Assembly: GCA_964437425.1 (NCBI GenBank) | Contig: CAYTGO010000032.1 | Coordinates: 1 to 33,961 of the forward strand | DNA from: Scalindua sp964437425 | Lineage (GTDB): Bacteria; Planctomycetota; Brocadiia; Brocadiales; Scalinduaceae | Length of the DNA stretch: 33,961 bases | Direction: 5' to 3' | Shown: piece by piece, positions 31,718 through 33,961 of the stretch | How positions within the stretch are numbered: position 1 is the first letter of the stretch | Layout: every line of letters begins with the position of its first letter | Notes under the pieces: generated by a model | Databases searched by the model: none | What the model saw: only the letters and a program-made list of their open reading frames with translations | Told to the model about the DNA's origin: nothing | Position numbers and translations under genes: made by a program

Positions 31718-33211
31718 ATGGCCAGAAACAAATTACTGTCAAAATCAAAGTATTTAAACGGGCTTCAATGCCCTAAATATCTTTGGGTTAAGTTTAACGA
31801 ACCTGACAGGGTTCCCAGGTTTGATGCGTCTATGCTGTACAGGTTTAATCAAGGACATATAGTAGGTGAGTTTGCAAAGAAACTGTTCCCTGATGGTATC
31901 GACATCCCTGCTGATGATTTTACGACCAACCTCAAACAGACTGAAGAACTTCTTAAGGAACGGAAACCACTTTTTGAAGCCGGCATCATGGTTAATAATG
32001 CATTTTCCAGGATTGACATCCTGAAACCTGTTGGAGATGATGAGTGGAATATTATTGAAGTCAAGAGTTCTACAAAAATTAGGAATATAAATTATCACGA
32101 TATATCTTTCCAGAAATATTGTTGTGAGAAATATGGCCTCAAGATTAAAAATTGTTTTCTTATGACTGTTAATAATGAATATGTAAAACAATCAGATATT
32201 GAGCCGACGAGCTTGTTAACCACGTCGAAGATCAGAATACAAGGAGATAGCACAACTAACGAAATACAGCAAAGAGTAGATAGTATGTTCAGCACTATTG
32301 ATTCTGAGAAGTGCCCTGTCGTCACCATAGGTAAACAGTGCAATATCCCATACGAATGCCCTTTAAAAGAAGAGTGCTGGAATTTTCTACCTGAAAACAA
32401 TATTTTTGATATGTATGGTAGCAAAAAAAATGCATTTGAGTTGTTTGAAAAAGGCATCTACTCATTCAAGGATATCCCTGATGATTTTCCTCTCAGTGGG
32501 AAACAGGAGATTCAGAAAGATTGTGATGTCTCCGGAAAACCATATATTGAAAGAAAATCTATCAGGCAGTTCCTGAATAATCTGGAATATCCTTTACATT
32601 ATCTGGATTTTGAAACCTTTAGCGGCGCCATACCACTCTTTGATGGTACAAGGCCATATCAGCAAATTCCATTTCAGTTTTCACTACATGTTGTTGATGA
32701 GGAAAGCGCAACACCCAGACACTACTCTTTCCTTGCAGATGCTGAAGGTGACCCAAGGGCCGAGTTTATAGCGTCACTGAAGAGAGTACTGGGTAATAGC
32801 GGCAGTATAGTCGTATATAATCAGAGTTTTGAGAAAGGCGTATTAAAAGCACTTGTAGAAATGTTTCCTGAATACAGTGATTGGGTAGAGAACCTGGATG
32901 GCAGAATAATAGACCTACTGGCACCTTTCAGGTCTTTTCATTATTATGATGCCAGGCAAAAAGGGAGCGCATCTATTAAAAATGTTCTGCCTGTTTTAAC
33001 CGGAACGAGTTATGATCATCTGGACATATCAGATGGTATGAATGCAAGCCTTGCCTTTTTAGGTGTTATTTCAAATAGTGCCTCAACAGAGGAAATAATT
33101 AAAATCAGGAATGATCTAGAAAAATACTGTGAGTTAGATACAGAAGGTATGATATGGATTGTAGATAAGCTAAAGGAATTGACAATGACTGGAGCTAACG
33201 ACCAAGACTAG
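31718..33211 (+). CDS. DUF2779 protein: Fe-S PD-(D/E)XK + DEDD exonuclease-like domains
   Basis: A 497-aa protein. The N-terminal half resembles Cas4/RecB-type nucleases: Cys18 in NGLQCPKYLW, Asp100 in SRIDIL, E114-V-K116 in IIEVKSS, and C208/C214/C220 in CNIPYECPLKEEC, which with Cys18 could hold a 4Fe-4S cluster. The C-terminal half (from about 290) has DEDD 3'-5' exonuclease-like motifs: LDFETF (D297, E299), VVYNQSFEKGVL, IIDLLAPF (D399) and YCELDTEGM (D474). DUF2779 proteins have this layout. Expected role: DNA or RNA processing or repair; the substrate is unknown. No CRISPR array or cas gene nearby. Convergent with nuoN. Confidence 0.85.
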   Translation: MARNKLLSKSKYLNGLQCPKYLWVKFNEPDRVPRFDASMLYRFNQGHIVGEFAKKLFPDGIDIPADDFTTNLKQTEELLKERKPLFEAGIMVNNAFSRIDILKPVGDDEWNIIEVKSSTKIRNINYHDISFQKYCCEKYGLKIKNCFLMTVNNEYVKQSDIEPTSLLTTSKIRIQGDSTTNEIQQRVDSMFSTIDSEKCPVVTIGKQCNIPYECPLKEECWNFLPENNIFDMYGSKKNAFELFEKGIYSFKDIPDDFPLSGKQEIQKDCDVSGKPYIERKSIRQFLNNLEYPLHYLDFETFSGAIPLFDGTRPYQQIPFQFSLHVVDEESATPRHYSFLADAEGDPRAEFIASLKRVLGNSGSIVVYNQSFEKGVLKALVEMFPEYSDWVENLDGRIIDLLAPFRSFHYYDARQKGSASIKNVLPVLTGTSYDHLDISDGMNASLAFLGVISNSASTEEIIKIRNDLEKYCELDTEGMIWIVDKLKELTMTGANDQD

Positions 33212-33243
33212 AAGCAAAAGGCAATTGACGATGACAGACGTGT

Positions 33244-33961
33244 TTAGTATAGAACAGCAGACTGCTGGGCAAATGCAATTATCTTTGATGGGAATATGCC
33301 GAAGTAGATTGTACCGCAGATCGTAAATATAATGGCGAAAATGATTAGTGGTGACAGGGAAAGTGGCATGAATTCACGTATCGGTTTTTTCATGTATATA
33401 ACAACCGTAACTCTTAAATAGTAGTAAACAGATACTACGCTGTTTATCATACCAATAACAGCCAGTACGATAAATCCGGACTTGATGGCTGCACTGAAGA
33501 TGTAGAATTTTCCAATAAAGCCTATCAATGGTGGTATGCCTGCCAATGAAAACATAAATATACACATCGCTACTGCCAACAGAGGATGTTTGTAGCCGAG
33601 GCCACTAAAGTCTTCAATGTTGGCATTCTCCTCTCCCTTTTTGCCAAGTACGATTATTATGGCAAATGCACCCAGGTTCATAAATGTATACGCCAGCATA
33701 TAGAAAAGTAAACTTGCGATCCCAAATTCACCTCCAACTATTATAGCAACAAGCGCGTATCCTGCATGCGCAATACTTGAATATGCCAACATCCTCTTTA
33801 TATTTGTCTGTGAAATGGCTACGAGATTTCCGACTGTCATTGTAAGGACGGCCAGAACCCACAAAATGATTGACCACTTCGGTTCCAGGTCTGGAAGAGC
33901 CACGAGGAAAACTCTCAGGAAAACGGCAAAGCCGGCTGCCTTTGGCCCTATTGACATAAAG
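33244..33961 (-). CDS. nuoN: NADH-quinone oxidoreductase subunit N (5' end beyond window)
   Basis: The C-terminal roughly 239 residues of the antiporter-like NuoN subunit of complex I. The frame is open at the right edge and reads FMSIGPKAAGFAVFLRVF there, an internal family motif, so the start lies outside. Further motifs: NLVAISQTNIKRMLAYSSIAHAGY, GLGYKHPLLA, FMFSLAGIPPLIGFIGKFYIF and VVSVYYYLRV. About seven membrane helices are visible. As nuoN is usually the last nuo gene, the rest of the operon should follow to the right of the window. Confidence 0.95.
   Translation of the reverse strand, partial: FMSIGPKAAGFAVFLRVFLVALPDLEPKWSIILWVLAVLTMTVGNLVAISQTNIKRMLAYSSIAHAGYALVAIIVGGEFGIASLLFYMLAYTFMNLGAFAIIIVLGKKGEENANIEDFSGLGYKHPLLAVAMCIFMFSLAGIPPLIGFIGKFYIFSAAIKSGFIVLAVIGMINSVVSVYYYLRVTVVIYMKKPIREFMPLSLSPLIIFAIIFTICGTIYFGIFPSKIIAFAQQSAVLY

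Noticed and set aside
1..33961. CRISPR array, tRNA, rRNA or insertion sequence
   Set aside because: No regular spacer-repeat array, tRNA T-loop/CCA structure, rRNA segment or transposase was seen on either strand.

Overview
The window is a gene-dense bacterial chromosome segment with a G+C content of roughly 40% by eye. It carries housekeeping genes (ileS, purB, groESL, pntAA-AB-B, nuoN), a system II cytochrome c assembly pair (ResB/CcsA) and part of a cobalamin pathway. It also holds a thiolase / DUF35-dehydrogenase / HMG-CoA-reductase-like cluster, a eukaryote-type adenylosuccinate lyase and a small bacterial histone. This mix suggests a Planctomycetes-related lineage, perhaps an anammox-type (Brocadiales) bacterium. 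That assignment is an inference from gene content; no rRNA or other phylogenetic marker is present. Two runs of exactly 100 N show that this is a scaffold.

Layout. 1-8.7 kb, minus strand: ileS (3' end cut by the window), a YggU/DUF167 protein, acylphosphatase, ccsA and resB followed by a hairpin terminator, an OmpA-family lipoprotein, hisI, thiE. 8.7-12.6 kb, minus strand: purB, then a single-domain response regulator followed by groES and groEL, which end at a strong terminator. 12.8-16.6 kb, minus strand: thiolase, a zinc-ribbon/OB (DUF35)-3-hydroxyacyl-CoA dehydrogenase fusion, and an HMG-CoA-reductase-like protein with a zinc ribbon and a degenerate active site. 16.9-17.5 kb, plus strand: an unknown 107-aa protein and a histone-fold protein, closed by a 16-bp perfect hairpin. 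17.6-21.1 kb, minus strand: a rubrerythrin-like protein, a secreted unknown, and cobK, cobJ and cbiG as overlapping genes (transcribed cbiG to cobK), with the first N gap at the cobK end. 21.4-22.8 kb: a PilZ gene behind a sigma-54-type promoter, a GC-rich inverted-repeat region and a secreted DUF1326 protein. 22.9-25.8 kb, plus strand: the three-subunit proton-translocating transhydrogenase. 25.8-27.5 kb, plus strand: a J-domain/Lys-rich/MshEN-like repeat protein behind a second sigma-54-type promoter, and a hemerythrin-like protein. 27.5-31.4 kb, minus strand: two tandem PII proteins, an 81-aa MshEN-like protein, an RluA-family pseudouridine synthase split by an artefactual N gap, and an ABC-F ATPase. 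31.4-33.2 kb, plus strand: a possible 51-aa Cys-containing protein and a DUF2779 nuclease-like protein. 33.2 kb to the end, minus strand: nuoN (5' end cut).

How the genes fit together. ResB/CcsA, the transhydrogenase and NuoN point to an energy metabolism rich in c-type cytochromes and membrane proton coupling. The thiolase, DUF35-dehydrogenase and HMGR-like proteins look like a scaffolded acyl-CoA condensation/reduction module. The PilZ protein and the J-domain/MshEN-like protein have near-identical sigma-54 -24/-12 elements, so they may be co-regulated candidate c-di-GMP effectors. The most unusual items are the J-domain/MshEN fusion and its promoter, the HMGR-like/DUF35 cluster and the bacterial histone.
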